Source: Euryodendron excelsum
Lineage: Eukaryota; Streptophyta; Magnoliopsida; Ericales; Pentaphylacaceae
Reading direction: 5' to 3'
NCBI GenBank assembly: GCA_033060915.1
Contig: CM065380.1
Location: 42,875,001 to 42,939,000, forward strand
DNA length: 64,000 nucleotides
How positions within the stretch are numbered: position 1 is the stretch's first letter; the number at the start of each line of letters is the position of its first letter. Below the pieces are notes generated by a model. The model did not search any database. It was not told the DNA's origin and was given only the letters and a program-made list of their open reading frames with translations. Positions 1-10,900 of the stretch are shown here, one piece after another. The translations under genes were made by a program, and so were the position numbers.

Positions 1-364
1 AATCAATGATTGTATAACCTTTGAACTATGACCAACATCATCCAATTATCTCTGTACTAATCTTATATAACATCTTACCCTTAGTTGATTGGTATAAAAG
101 CAAGATTTTAAAAATATTATATTAAAGTCATTTAATATTTTCAGTTTTAAAAGAGTTCTTGAGGAAAAAAAAAACAATTTTGCTGCTTTTTGGGTCATAT
201 TGTTATAATAATAAAATCCTTTCTTCCTTTTAATACTATTTTACATCTCTAATTCTTATCCATACGTGTCAAAAGAATATTTAAAAAGTAAGAAAATTTA
301 CAATTATTCTAATCTTTCACAAATATAAACTCCTAAAATCGAAGTTTTTGTCACATTTTAAAAA
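1..364. other. AT-rich flank without a gene
   Basis: AT-rich sequence with no coding signal that I can see. The last nine bases (356-364, TTTTAAAAA) are the left target-site duplication of the Mutator-like element that follows. Confidence 0.6.
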
Positions 365-784
365 GGACGAATTACATTAATAGTTCTTATAATTTAATTT
401 TTATTTTGATTTGGTCCATGTAATTTTAATTATAATAATTTTAACCTCCTATCTCGTAAAATATGCGCAATTTGTCCAATCGGTAACAGAAGTCACTGAT
501 TTGTATGAAAAAGTAGCAGGTGCCATGCATGTGAGGGGCACATTGGTAAAATCATAATATTTCTCCTCAACTTTGCAAGGCGGTATCTTCAAAACACAAA
601 CCATACAACCAACCACCTTCACAGCTATCACGTCATCACCAGCTTGGCAAATCACCTCCATCCACCAGCACCACTCCTACCCCACCTCAGACTACCCCGC
701 TCACAAAAAGGGTTGAACAACTTATGCTTTTTAAAATAATATGGCAAGATACATATATAAACATGGTGATAATCAATATGTAAT

Positions 785-967
785 GAGTAATGTTATAAAA
801 ACAAAAAAATTCATATAAATTTTTTATACAAAATTATGTGCCTTAATAAGAGCTTTTTATTTTAAAACAACCATCCACTATAATAATTTTTAATTACAAA
901 ATAGCTATTATCATATCATTATGTATGTAAATTTTGTATGAATTTTTTGGTAAGAGTAGCATTTTTC
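785..967. mobile_element. MITE, GAGTAATG family, nested copy
   Basis: The 183 bp element starts GAGTAATGTTATA. Its other end, reverse complemented, starts GAAAAATGCTACTC, and both arms share the stretch AAAAAATTCATA. ATATGTAAT flanks both sides (776-784 and 968-976), a perfect 9 bp target duplication. This indicates a Mutator-type MITE inserted into the larger element. Related copies lie at 32449-32630 and 37491-37666. Confidence 0.8.
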
Positions 968-1108
968 ATATGTAATACATATGTTAGTATTTTTTTTTTT
1001 TTTTAATAACAGAATATGGCAGTGGGTGAGAAGCTATATAGACTACAATGTACATTATTTGTTCACATCCCAAATTGTGTCTATAAAACAAATTACATGA
1101 TGTTGTGT

Positions 1109-2138
1109 CATGGGCTGGTAGGCCGAGTACCACACGGTGATAGTAATGTGACCTGCCATGATAATACGCAGTGAAAATAATCCATGAGGCGACTACGCAT
1201 TAAGCGGTAGTTCTGCCAAACTCAAACACCGAGGTATAAAACTATGCGCTCATCTAGAATCCATCTATAATGCCCTGCACATCTTGTTAAGCTCCGTCCT
1301 CCGATGTTTAAATCATGCGGCTTACTCAAGCTATAGGTGATAATAACGTCATTCTCAAATGCGCGCACACATAACAAGCAATGTGATTAACGCTAGTCCC
1401 TCTTGAAACACAAGCAAAATAGCAATGTGCAACCAGAGATGCGCGTGAACCAAGCATCACCCGTTAAGCACGATGCCTTCAACCATGAAACTCTTAGCGT
1501 CTCATCAAGTTTGTTGCCCATAAGGATAGGCACAACTGAATAGCAACTGATAAACTCACAACATAGTGCCCCACGATATCAATGCAAGCCAAACTAAGTG
1601 GCTGTGTGCACAAGTTTGGACCTAATGCGTAAGTGCACACAAGGCAGACGGCATGCAAATGTGCATATCGGGGCCCAATTCGTCATAAGCATAAACCCCG
1701 CCACAGCACTGATGCAGCATAGCGGATGCGAATGTCACAACCTGATCTTTCACGCCAATGCCTAACATCTGCCCTATGGGACACAATACTGCCCATGTAG
1801 CGCCTTGACTAGCATGCAGACTATAGCCACGTGCCACAACTGGCCCCCAAGTCTCACCCACTCCTTTGGGGGACTCACTTGAGTGGTATTCTTTTCGGCA
1901 GCACCAAAAGGTGGTAGAGTCAACACCAAACCCCCTCCCCTTATAGTAGCATTCTAAGTTATCTCCAAACTTGCAAGAGAAAACATCCTGCCCTCTTTGA
2001 AGAGTCATAATTCATATATCCAATAAATGTGAACATACAAATTATGAGATTGCCATGCCACTGGCCAACTATGCTCAGACATGCCCTATGCCAAGGTCCC
2101 TCGCGGCCCTAGACGTGCCATAGGTGGTAACCCTTGAC
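1109..2138. repeat. 1.03 kb direct repeat, copy 1
   Basis: This block recurs in the same orientation at 2509-3536 with many substitutions and small indels. It is richer in G+C than its surroundings. Reading frames on the minus strand (for example 1622-2008) resemble no family I know and are not matched as intact frames in copy 2. The pair could be LTRs of a short nested retroelement with a 370 bp interior, or a duplication inside the Mutator-like element. I found no primer-binding site or polypurine tract that decides this. Confidence 0.75.
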
Positions 2139-2508
2139 GTTCGCCACCAATAGTGCCAACTCCTGACACTCTCCACCACTTGAACAATCAACGCTCTCGT
2201 TGATGCCAAGCATAACGCAGAATACGGTAGTGCTTATATGCCCCCACGATGAGTTGCCACCACCCTTCGCAGACCAACACCTCCATGCTGGTAGCCTACA
2301 AATTCGGTCTCCCCCAAATCTGCCCCCACTATTACTCGAAGCAAAGGTTCGCCTACACTCCCATGCTAAACTCAACTAAGCAAGACACCTTTTCCATCAC
2401 ATTAAGCAAACACAAACTCCTCTGAGCAAGTGTCCAGTACTATATTGTTCCATCCATCGAGAATATGTACTTAAATAGACGTTGTCCGTTGCACACTAAG
2501 GAAAGGCA
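2139..2508. other. spacer between the 1 kb direct repeats
   Basis: This unique 370 bp stretch separates the two repeat copies. A minus-strand frame at 2109-2375 reaches into it but has no recognisable domain. No primer-binding site is evident at either edge. Confidence 0.45.
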
Positions 2509-3536
2509 TGCACTGGCCGTCGCACACCATACGGTGACAATAATGTGACCCTCCACGATCATACGTAGCGGAAATAACCCGTGAGGCTACTACGTACCAA
2601 ACGACAGTGCCGCTAAACTCAAACACTGAGACATAAAACTATGCGCTCGTTAAGGATTCATCCGTAATACCCTACACATCTTATTAGGCTCCGTCCTACA
2701 ATGTTCAAGCCATACGGCTTACCCAAGCTATAGGCGATAATAACGCCATTCTCAAATGCATGCACACATTGTAAGCAATGTGCTTAGCGCTAGTTCCTCT
2801 TGAAACACAAGCAAGATAGCAATGTGTAACCGGATATACGAGTGAGCCAAGCATCACCCATTAAGCACGACGCCTCCAACCATGAACCTCTTAGTACCCT
2901 GCGTCAAGGTTGTTGTCTGTAAGGATAGACACAACTGAATAGCAACCGATAAACTCACAACATAGTGCTCCGTGACACCAATGCTAGTCAAACCAAGCGA
3001 CCGTATGCACAAACTTGAACCTAACATGCAAGTACATACGAGGTACACCGCATGCAAGAGTGCACACCGATGCCCAATCCGTTATGAGCTTAAGCCCTGC
3101 CACGGTACGTATGCGGCATAGCAGATGCGAATGTCACGACTCCATCCTTGACGCCAATGCCCAACATATGCTCTAACGGACACAATGCTATCCATGTAGC
3201 GACTTGACTAGCATGAGGATTGTAGTCACGTGTCACAACTGGCCTCTAAATTTGCCCACTCCTTTGGGGGACTCATTTGAGTGTTGTTCTTTTCGGTAGC
3301 ACCAGGGAGTGGTAGAGTTAACACCAAACCTCCCCTTTATAATAACATTCTAAGCCGTCTCCAAACTTGCAAAAGAAAACATCCTGCCCCCTCAAGGAGT
3401 CATAATTCATAAATTCAATAAATGTGAAAAATACAAATTATGAGATTGCTATGTCACCGATCAACCATGCTTAGATACGCCCTACGCCAAGGTCCCTCGC
3501 GACACCAGATGTGTCACAAGTGGCAACCCGTGACAC
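2509..3536. repeat. 1.03 kb direct repeat, copy 2
   Basis: This is the diverged second copy of 1109-2138. For example, the segment ending in a SINE-free CCCTCGCG...GTGAC motif is present at the end of both copies. It is followed after about 100 bp by the right inverted-repeat arm of the Mutator-like element. Confidence 0.75.
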
Positions 3537-4041
3537 GTTGTCATGTTTAAGGCACCACCCAGGAGATAGTCCAAATGAACAGGTTGAGTCAAGCATGGTG
3601 TTGGGGTGGTGTGAATAAGCTGGGGTGGCTGAAGGATGGTACGGGAGGGATGAGGTAGAGCCTTAGTGGTGGGTGAATGGGGGTGAGCATGGTGGCTGCC
3701 AAGGTGGTGATGATGATGGCTGTGAAGGTGGTCTCTGTGGGTGATGGTGTGTAGTGGTGGTTGAGATGGGTGGCAGGATTGTGCAGAGAAGGTTATTGTG
3801 TTTTTGTCTCATACAGATTCAAAAAGTTTGATAACCTGAGAAAGAAATGTGATGATTTTATCAATGTACTCCTCACATGCACAGTACGTGCACTTTTTCG
3901 TCCAAATAAGTAACCTATGTTATTGATTGGATTAATTGTACATATTTCACAAAATCAAATGATAAAATTGTTGCAATTGAAATTACAAGGATTATATTAA
4001 AATACAGAGTAAATTATAAAGACTATTAGTGTAATTTGCTC

Positions 4042-4971
4042 TTTTAAAAATTATGTTCAAATACTACATGTATGTATGCAATTTCATATATTTGCATGCT
4101 ATATTTACATATGTCATAGCAAATCTTTGCCAATTTCATTTAATATATCAGCCAAGTTGCTTTAGTAGGACTTAAGCACTTCGTGCTTTGGAATATGAAA
4201 ATAATCTCGTACACTTGACCTTTCTCAAATTCCTCGTACAATGTCTTCTTACCCTATAGCCATAAGAAAATGCCAATATGTCAAACCTTAAATCCCCTAT
4301 AGATATTATGTATGTATAAATATAATACTTGAATGAGATTTCGGGTCAACCCAGAGCCCATGGAGCTTCGCTTCCCGCATGAACGTTGGCTGTGTGCGCT
4401 TTAGAGATTTACCTTCCATTGAAAAAACAAAGAAATGTCCTTGTCTTGTTGATGAAATAGTTAGAGTAATTATTCAATATAACTGTGACTTTATATTATT
4501 ATATTTTTATAATATTAATGTAATATTTTATTTAAATTGTGACGTGTAATAAGTTATTTACATGGCGTGAATTTAAATTTTGAGTGCTACCATACGATTA
4601 GCATATTACCTATAATATCTTATAATATAAATAAGATGATGCGATGTAAATAATTTTCCAAATAGCGGTATCCTGCTCCGGAAATTAACTATATATTTCC
4701 TGCCAATAGCATAAAACCAAAACTGTCATTAGTGAAATGTTGGATTGACAGACAGGAAAGCAAATGAAGCTGGCAATCGGGCCAAAAAATGAGGCTCCTT
4801 GCCTTCCTAGTCTACATTCTGCCCAAATACTCTCTCTCTCATATATATATATGCATGTACACGAGATTCTCTTCTAACAGGCGTGTCCATTCCTGCATTC
4901 TCCGCCTAGTGGGGTTGGCTTGTTGAGTAAATAGAGAGACTCATAATAAGAAGAGCAGAAATCTTTGAGCA
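4042..4971 (+). promoter_or_regulatory. upstream region and probable 5' UTR of the homeodomain gene
   Basis: AT-rich sequence without coding potential between the Mutator-like element and the start codon. A CTCTCTCTC stretch followed by ATATATATAT near 4835-4851 is the best core-promoter candidate. The roughly 120 bases after it have the pyrimidine-rich look of a plant 5' leader. The exact transcription start cannot be read from sequence. Confidence 0.45.
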
Positions 4972-4978
4972 ATGGAAG
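4972..4978 (+). CDS. homeodomain gene, coding exon 1 (7 bases)
   Basis: ATGGAAG is followed by GTATTG as donor. It leaves one base of codon 3, completed by AG at 10803 to give Glu. No other upstream ATG gives an open junction into exon 2, and the ATG inside exon 2 is out of frame and followed at once by TGA. Confidence 0.75.
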
Positions 4979-7900
4979 GTATTGTTGACGTTTTCCTCTT
5001 GTAAGCGCAGATCATTGTCAACAAATTCAATTTGGTGTTGGTTTATAGCGAAAACCTATGATTGCATGCAAATGATCTATTCTTTTTTTTTTCTTTTTCT
5101 TTTTTATGGCATTGTTTGTATGGGTTTTTGTTATATGGGTTTTTGTTTGGTATTCTTGATTGGGTTTTGATTCCATGAAAATTCGTAGCAAATTTTGGAT
5201 GTTTGTCTCCGAATTTGGGTTTTATTTGTAATTTTTGGTTATACTGTCTTGGGTTGAATCATTTGAGAATTGTTTGGGCATTATACCTATAGTGATGTCT
5301 GTGTTGGAAGGAATTAACTGATCTGTTTTTCCAATCGCATTTTATTTGGCCTAAAATTTGATTATGTGCGTGTTTTTTTGGGTAAGTATATTTTTATATT
5401 TTGTATTTGTGTTTTGTATGCTGAAATTTACATAAAATAGTTGCTGATGAAGCACGATTGATGTGTGGTGGATTGGTTTATGAATATTTTTCAGTGAATA
5501 AATGAATGGATTCTGTTGGATGTGTAACTGTGAAAATGTTTCCTTCTTTGTGTGTTTGTAAAACATTAAAAGTTTTGAATCATTACAATGTGATTGATCT
5601 GAAAGAGACAGAACTTAACTTTAAAAGGAGTTAGAAACTCTAAATAGAAGTAGGGAGCATGGTTAGCTAAACAAGAAATGAAAAATAAACTGAATGTGGT
5701 CTGTACGAGTTTGATCTTCCATCGACACCTTAAATACATAAATGGAAGATAGTCTAGTCCTTTGCTTATGAGTATGAGATGGTGGTTAGGTAGGTAAACA
5801 TTATTTTTAAACCACCTTATCTGCAAGGTACATCATAGGAATGAGGAAACATCGATTTTTTTTTTCTTCTTTCAATTAAAATGTGAAATAATGAAATGAA
5901 TGTGGTAGCACCTATGACTAGGTATTCAATTGTGAACTAAGAAGTTTTCCATGAATTTTTCCTGCTTTCTATGCCTATCCCATATTATTATTCCATTTCT
6001 ATATGGCAAAAATGTAGGTGTTGTTTATCTTCTTGTTGATGAGCTGTTTATTAGCAAAAAAGTGGAATAGGAGGAACTGAAGGGAGATGGGCCAGAGGAA
6101 AAGTTGCACTGATAATTCTTCTCCATCAAACTGGATTTGTCTTATACAACCTTCTTTGTTGCAGAAACTGTTTAATTATTTGTTGTCCTCCAAAGAAGTT
6201 TATACATAATGGACGTGATTGGTTTTTGTATCATTAATGTTAAAAACCATTGATGGTGTTCTTTCCTTTCTTTTAGGTAGCCTTACTAGTACTGTTGCTG
6301 GAATGGGCCTGTTAGAATTTTGATATTGTTCCCATGATTTCTGGTGTTGTTGAAGGGGTAGCAGGAGCTTTACTTCTCTTGAGGCTTGATCTTTTACTGC
6401 AATTAAACATGTAACTATATTTCTGCACAATTTCTTGGATGAGCTCGTTTGTTCGCAAATGAGGAGACAATACTTATACAGTAATGGAACTTTATGGATG
6501 GTTTATATCATGTTGATTGCAATGCTAGAAGTCCAAGGGTGTCAAACAATCAGTGCAAATTGTGGTTTCAATTTTTGCTTTTAGACAACCCCCCAACCAA
6601 TAAAAAAGAAGTACAATCTTAAATGTTGAACCTTCATTTTAAAGAAAGAATATCAGTGTGTTGTTTTTCCTTTTCTTGTAGTTTTTAATATTGCTTTGGG
6701 CCTAAAATGATTATTTGTGCAACTTAGTTTCTTTATGGAACTAATTTTATACAGTTATCTGCTGAATTATTATGACCTATATGAGTGTTTCACCTTCCAT
6801 GTATCTCTTAATGGTGATTTTCCAGAGCAGTAGAGGACTTCTGTTGTGTCTTCTTATATTTGTGAATGATTGGTCAACATTACTTCAACTAATGATATAT
6901 GAGAAGGGTGTTCAATGTACAAATATATCTAATTAGGGACACATCAGCATTGATACTCTATTACATTGGCTTTAATGACTTAAGAATGCTTGATTGATGA
7001 GTTATACAAGCTGGAGACCATCCACTAGGGGTTTTGGGTTTAATACCGATATTTTAGCTACAAATCCAATAAATCTGAGTGTAGTCCTTGGTGTGTTGGT
7101 CTTGTTTTGGAAAGAGATTATTTATGAATTGTTTTTTCAAGAATAGGTTTGATCAACAAGCTGCACAATAGATCCCATGTGCTTGACGTGATTCCCATCT
7201 TTAACAGTGGTAGCCCTACCAAGGACAAGAATGAAGAATTCCTATGTTTGCATTATCAAGATTCAACACAATTTATTTCACAACATTGGCAAATCCATTT
7301 CCTGAGGTGTAAATGACGTAGTGTTGTTGGCGTATTGGAGTTATAAAGTTTTAATTTTTTTTACTTTCCACATTCCTAAGGGGATCCTATCAAATATTTC
7401 ACATTTTCTATGATCATCTCTATTTCAGGTAATTGGGGGATCCCATCCACTATATGTGTTCTTTTTGCCTATTTTAGTCTTTTGTCTTTATATATATGGG
7501 CTGAGTTGGGTTGACAAGGGCATGAAGTTGTTTTTTATTTTACATATAGTGAATTTACTTGGTTTGATGCAGAAGTGTTTTGTCCAGAACAAAGTGTGAG
7601 GCTTAGTTAGTTTAAACTTCCTTGGGTGCTGGAAAGTTATATCTGTTAGCAGTTTAAACTTAAATAGAGCTGAGCTTGTATGGAAGTGTTGGGATGCAGG
7701 TTGAACCAGACTAACTGTATTTGCTCTGCAAAGGGCTCTAGGATGATAGCGTAGGTCAGTCTGCTCTATATACATTTGACAAATGATTTCAAAAGACTAA
7801 TTTTTTTTCGTCCAGTCTGGTGCATCTAGCTGGTTGCAGTGCATTTTCATTTAAAACCTTGAAGAGTGTCTGCAGAGAAAAATGTAGTTGAAGCTTGAGG

Positions 7901-10900
7901 GAGTCCAAGCTTCTGGTGGATTGGTTTGTTAATCTTCATGAGTATGAGTTGGTGTAGGGGATGTAGATAAAAGAGTACAAAGCAGAGTATGGACACCTTG
8001 AAGAAGGACTTGCACCAATTTTGGACATACATTGGAACACTGCCACTTCTTGGGCACTCTTGCAAAGGTGTCTGAAATTATAAACTAAAGTTTATATTTT
8101 CAGACCCTGGAAGACACTCTTGTGGATTCTCTCCAAATGTGATAGATAGATGTTAAAAGTGCATAGGCTTTATTTACGGGAATGTTATAAATATAAGAAA
8201 ATCAAATTAAATGTTTATTTGTAACTTGTTAAGAAATTTGACTTGTTTAGAAAACATAAGATGCATGAAAGTTTAATCTGGGAAGAAGCAGTTGGTAGAG
8301 GGGAAGAATAAACGATATATCCATGCATTTGCCCTTCATATATACATGCTTGCTACATTTAATGATACATTCGCACGTACATACATATGCATTTCGTCCA
8401 CGTCATAGTTAGGAATTACCACGTTGTTTCTTCTTTTGTCGTGGCCATGACAGTGCAACGTAGGTGGGAGATTGTGGAGTATATAGGAATGAGGTGTCTT
8501 TTTTGGTTGTATATCTCCTTTGTGCCTAGTATCTAGGAAGATGGCAAATATTTTTAAGAAGAGAGAAGAAAGATTGTTAGAGCTGTTAGTTCTTTCCATG
8601 GAATCATTCCTTTAGCACACTGGATAAGATAAATAGTTGACCAACTGAAAATTGCAGTACTCTCATGAATGACTTTGTAAGGTGCTTTCCTTTTGGAGAA
8701 ACAGTTGATCACATAATTTATTTGTTTTCCAATTTCTAGATTCTTGGGTTGGAAGGAGTTGGGCTTTTGCAGCCCACTTTATAGGTTCCACTTTTCAAAG
8801 TGATTCAAGGTGTGCGAGAAAAATATTACCTCTACAATTCAATAAAAGATATTGCTTAGAAAATTTTTGGGTGGTGTTAGTATAGATGAGCCAAGGGTTG
8901 GCACTAAAGTGCTATTTGAGTTGTGTTCATTGGGTGCCATTTCAGACTTCCAATACTTGGTTACTCTTATGTACACTGCATCCTGATGTTGAACAAGTGC
9001 TGTTCTGGGGCTGTGTATGGTACCCTTAAAAAGTACTTTGCTGATATTAGCTTCTTTTGTGTGCAACAGTTTGAGGTTGTAGGATTGAAGAAGAGATGAA
9101 TTAGGCTTTTCCAATCAGTTTATGGGAATTAGCTAAAAGATTATACAGATTTGATTCTGGCGCTTAAAAGGCTTACAAAAGTTGAGAAAATTAATAGAAC
9201 AAGGAAGAAAAGAAGAGTCTAGGCATCATACATAGATTCCCTAAGGCATCACCTCCAAAGTTAGTATTACATAATACAGTCCTTGAAGAGCATTGTTATT
9301 GTAAATTTTTTTTAATGTAGACTTCTAGAACTCACAACAAGACTATGACTGTGAAATGGATTTTGACTTTTAAAACCCATATAGACCAACTAAAAATCAT
9401 ATAGAAAGGCTCAATAAAATAACTGACCAAGACTATGACTCATGGGGACCACTACAACCATGTCTAGAAAATTCAGATCTTAGATGCTGAAATTGATGCC
9501 GGGCAGTGATGGAAGGGCTTTGTTAGGGCTTATTATAAGAAGTTTTGTGGTGGAAGGTTGGTTTTGATATGTTGGGGCTTGAGCGTTCGTATAAAAGGTT
9601 GGGGCTTGATTGCACGAGGACATTAAAGTTGAGGGTTGTTTCGTGTGTTGTGAAAGTTACCCTTGAACAGAGTTTTGTGCACGTGTGTAGGTGGGTGGGT
9701 GGGTTGATGTAGGGCCTTCTTTGTGTGTAGTAGTTGCAAGTTGATGGAGAGATCGATTAAGCTTTTCCAATGGGGTTTATTTAGGTTAAATTATGACCAT
9801 TCAGAATGGCTTCCAAGAAGTAGGGTGATTCTAGGATCAGTCATAAATACCTTAGGCATCAAACCTAGGTTTTGAATTGCATCCCCACAAGCAGTAAAGA
9901 TGAAAATTATTTGAAAATTTCTCTTTAAGACATCATGTTGTCTATTGAGTTAAAAGAATTACATATTTAGATTTCTAAAGACTCCTAACTCTATGGGAAC
10001 AATGTCTCCAAAGTTAGAAACTACTTTTGAAACCCTTTTAAACAGACCTAAACCTTATCTTTGACCCACAGTAGGACCCATGGATGACCACTACCACTGC
10101 AGTCTGTCTACAAAACTTTTAATAACAAAAATACCCGTGATACCTAAAAATTTTAAGATATATAACAGACCAGCAGCGCTAATCTGAAAATGTAAGACAG
10201 GATGGAACTGAGAATAAAATTCAAACAAGTGAGGTCCCAAGTGGGTGCAAGCGCCATTTTTTCACACTTCTTTGAATTTACTTTTTTATGATATTTTTCT
10301 GCATCACATATCTATATTTCTTTAGATTCAAGTAAATGCAAGAGACGGCCATTCCCTTTCTTCAAACTTCAGCACACACCCGCTGTTGACGTGGACACTT
10401 CAGTTCATTAAACATAGACCTTAAACATATTTCTACTATTTTACTATTTTTAAGTTGCTGTTTCTTAATCCCAGTAGCTGATGAGATTAGTGATATTTCT
10501 AAATATGCAACCATGCTATTGTTTCTGGAGCTATTTTTTTTCCATTTGTATCCTTTTATTAATGATTTGAGTCATGTGAAGCACATTGGACACTTTGAAG
10601 ACAATAATGCTCTTCCATATAAAAACAAGAAATGATGTCTTGAATGTTCTTTTATACATAATTCTAATACAATAGAGCTTCTATTAGTTAACTTTGCAGG
10701 TGATGACATTAGAAACATTTCTCGATAGATTTATATTTATGGTGTCCAGTGACATTGTTTGTTACACTAACTGTTAAATATGTCCTGTTATCAATAATTT
10801 AGAGTCATGTGAAGAGCATTCTGAAGATAACAAAGCTCTTCTAGAGAAAAGCAAGAAAAGAAGGCTCAAGACACCATCTCAGGTTGAGGCTTTAGAGAAC

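Larger units (their letters stand above)
365..4041. mobile_element. Mutator-like DNA element with long terminal inverted repeats
   Basis: The left end begins GGACGAATTACATTAATAG, and the reverse complement of the right end begins GAGCAAATTACACTAATAG. The match continues, diverged, for about 370 bp into the element on each side (about 365-720 against 3640-4041). TTTTAAAAA occurs directly outside both ends (356-364 and 4042-4050), a perfect 9 bp target duplication as made by the Mutator superfamily. No transposase reading frame is recognisable, so the element is non-autonomous. Its interior holds a nested MITE and two diverged 1 kb direct repeats. It sits about 930 bp upstream of the homeodomain start codon. 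Confidence 0.8.
4979..10802 (+). other. intron 1, 5.8 kb
   Basis: The intron runs from GTATTG to TTTAG. Short reading frames within it have no recognisable product, and some start with non-ATG codons. It contains a weak pair of repeated segments (8850-10120) and a decayed duplicate of the exon 2 region near its 3' end. Large first introns are common in plant regulatory genes; no specific element is visible. Confidence 0.7.

Noticed and set aside
1622..2008. Minus-strand gene in the upstream repeat
   Set aside because: The duplicate at 2509-3536 does not keep the frame open and no domain is visible.
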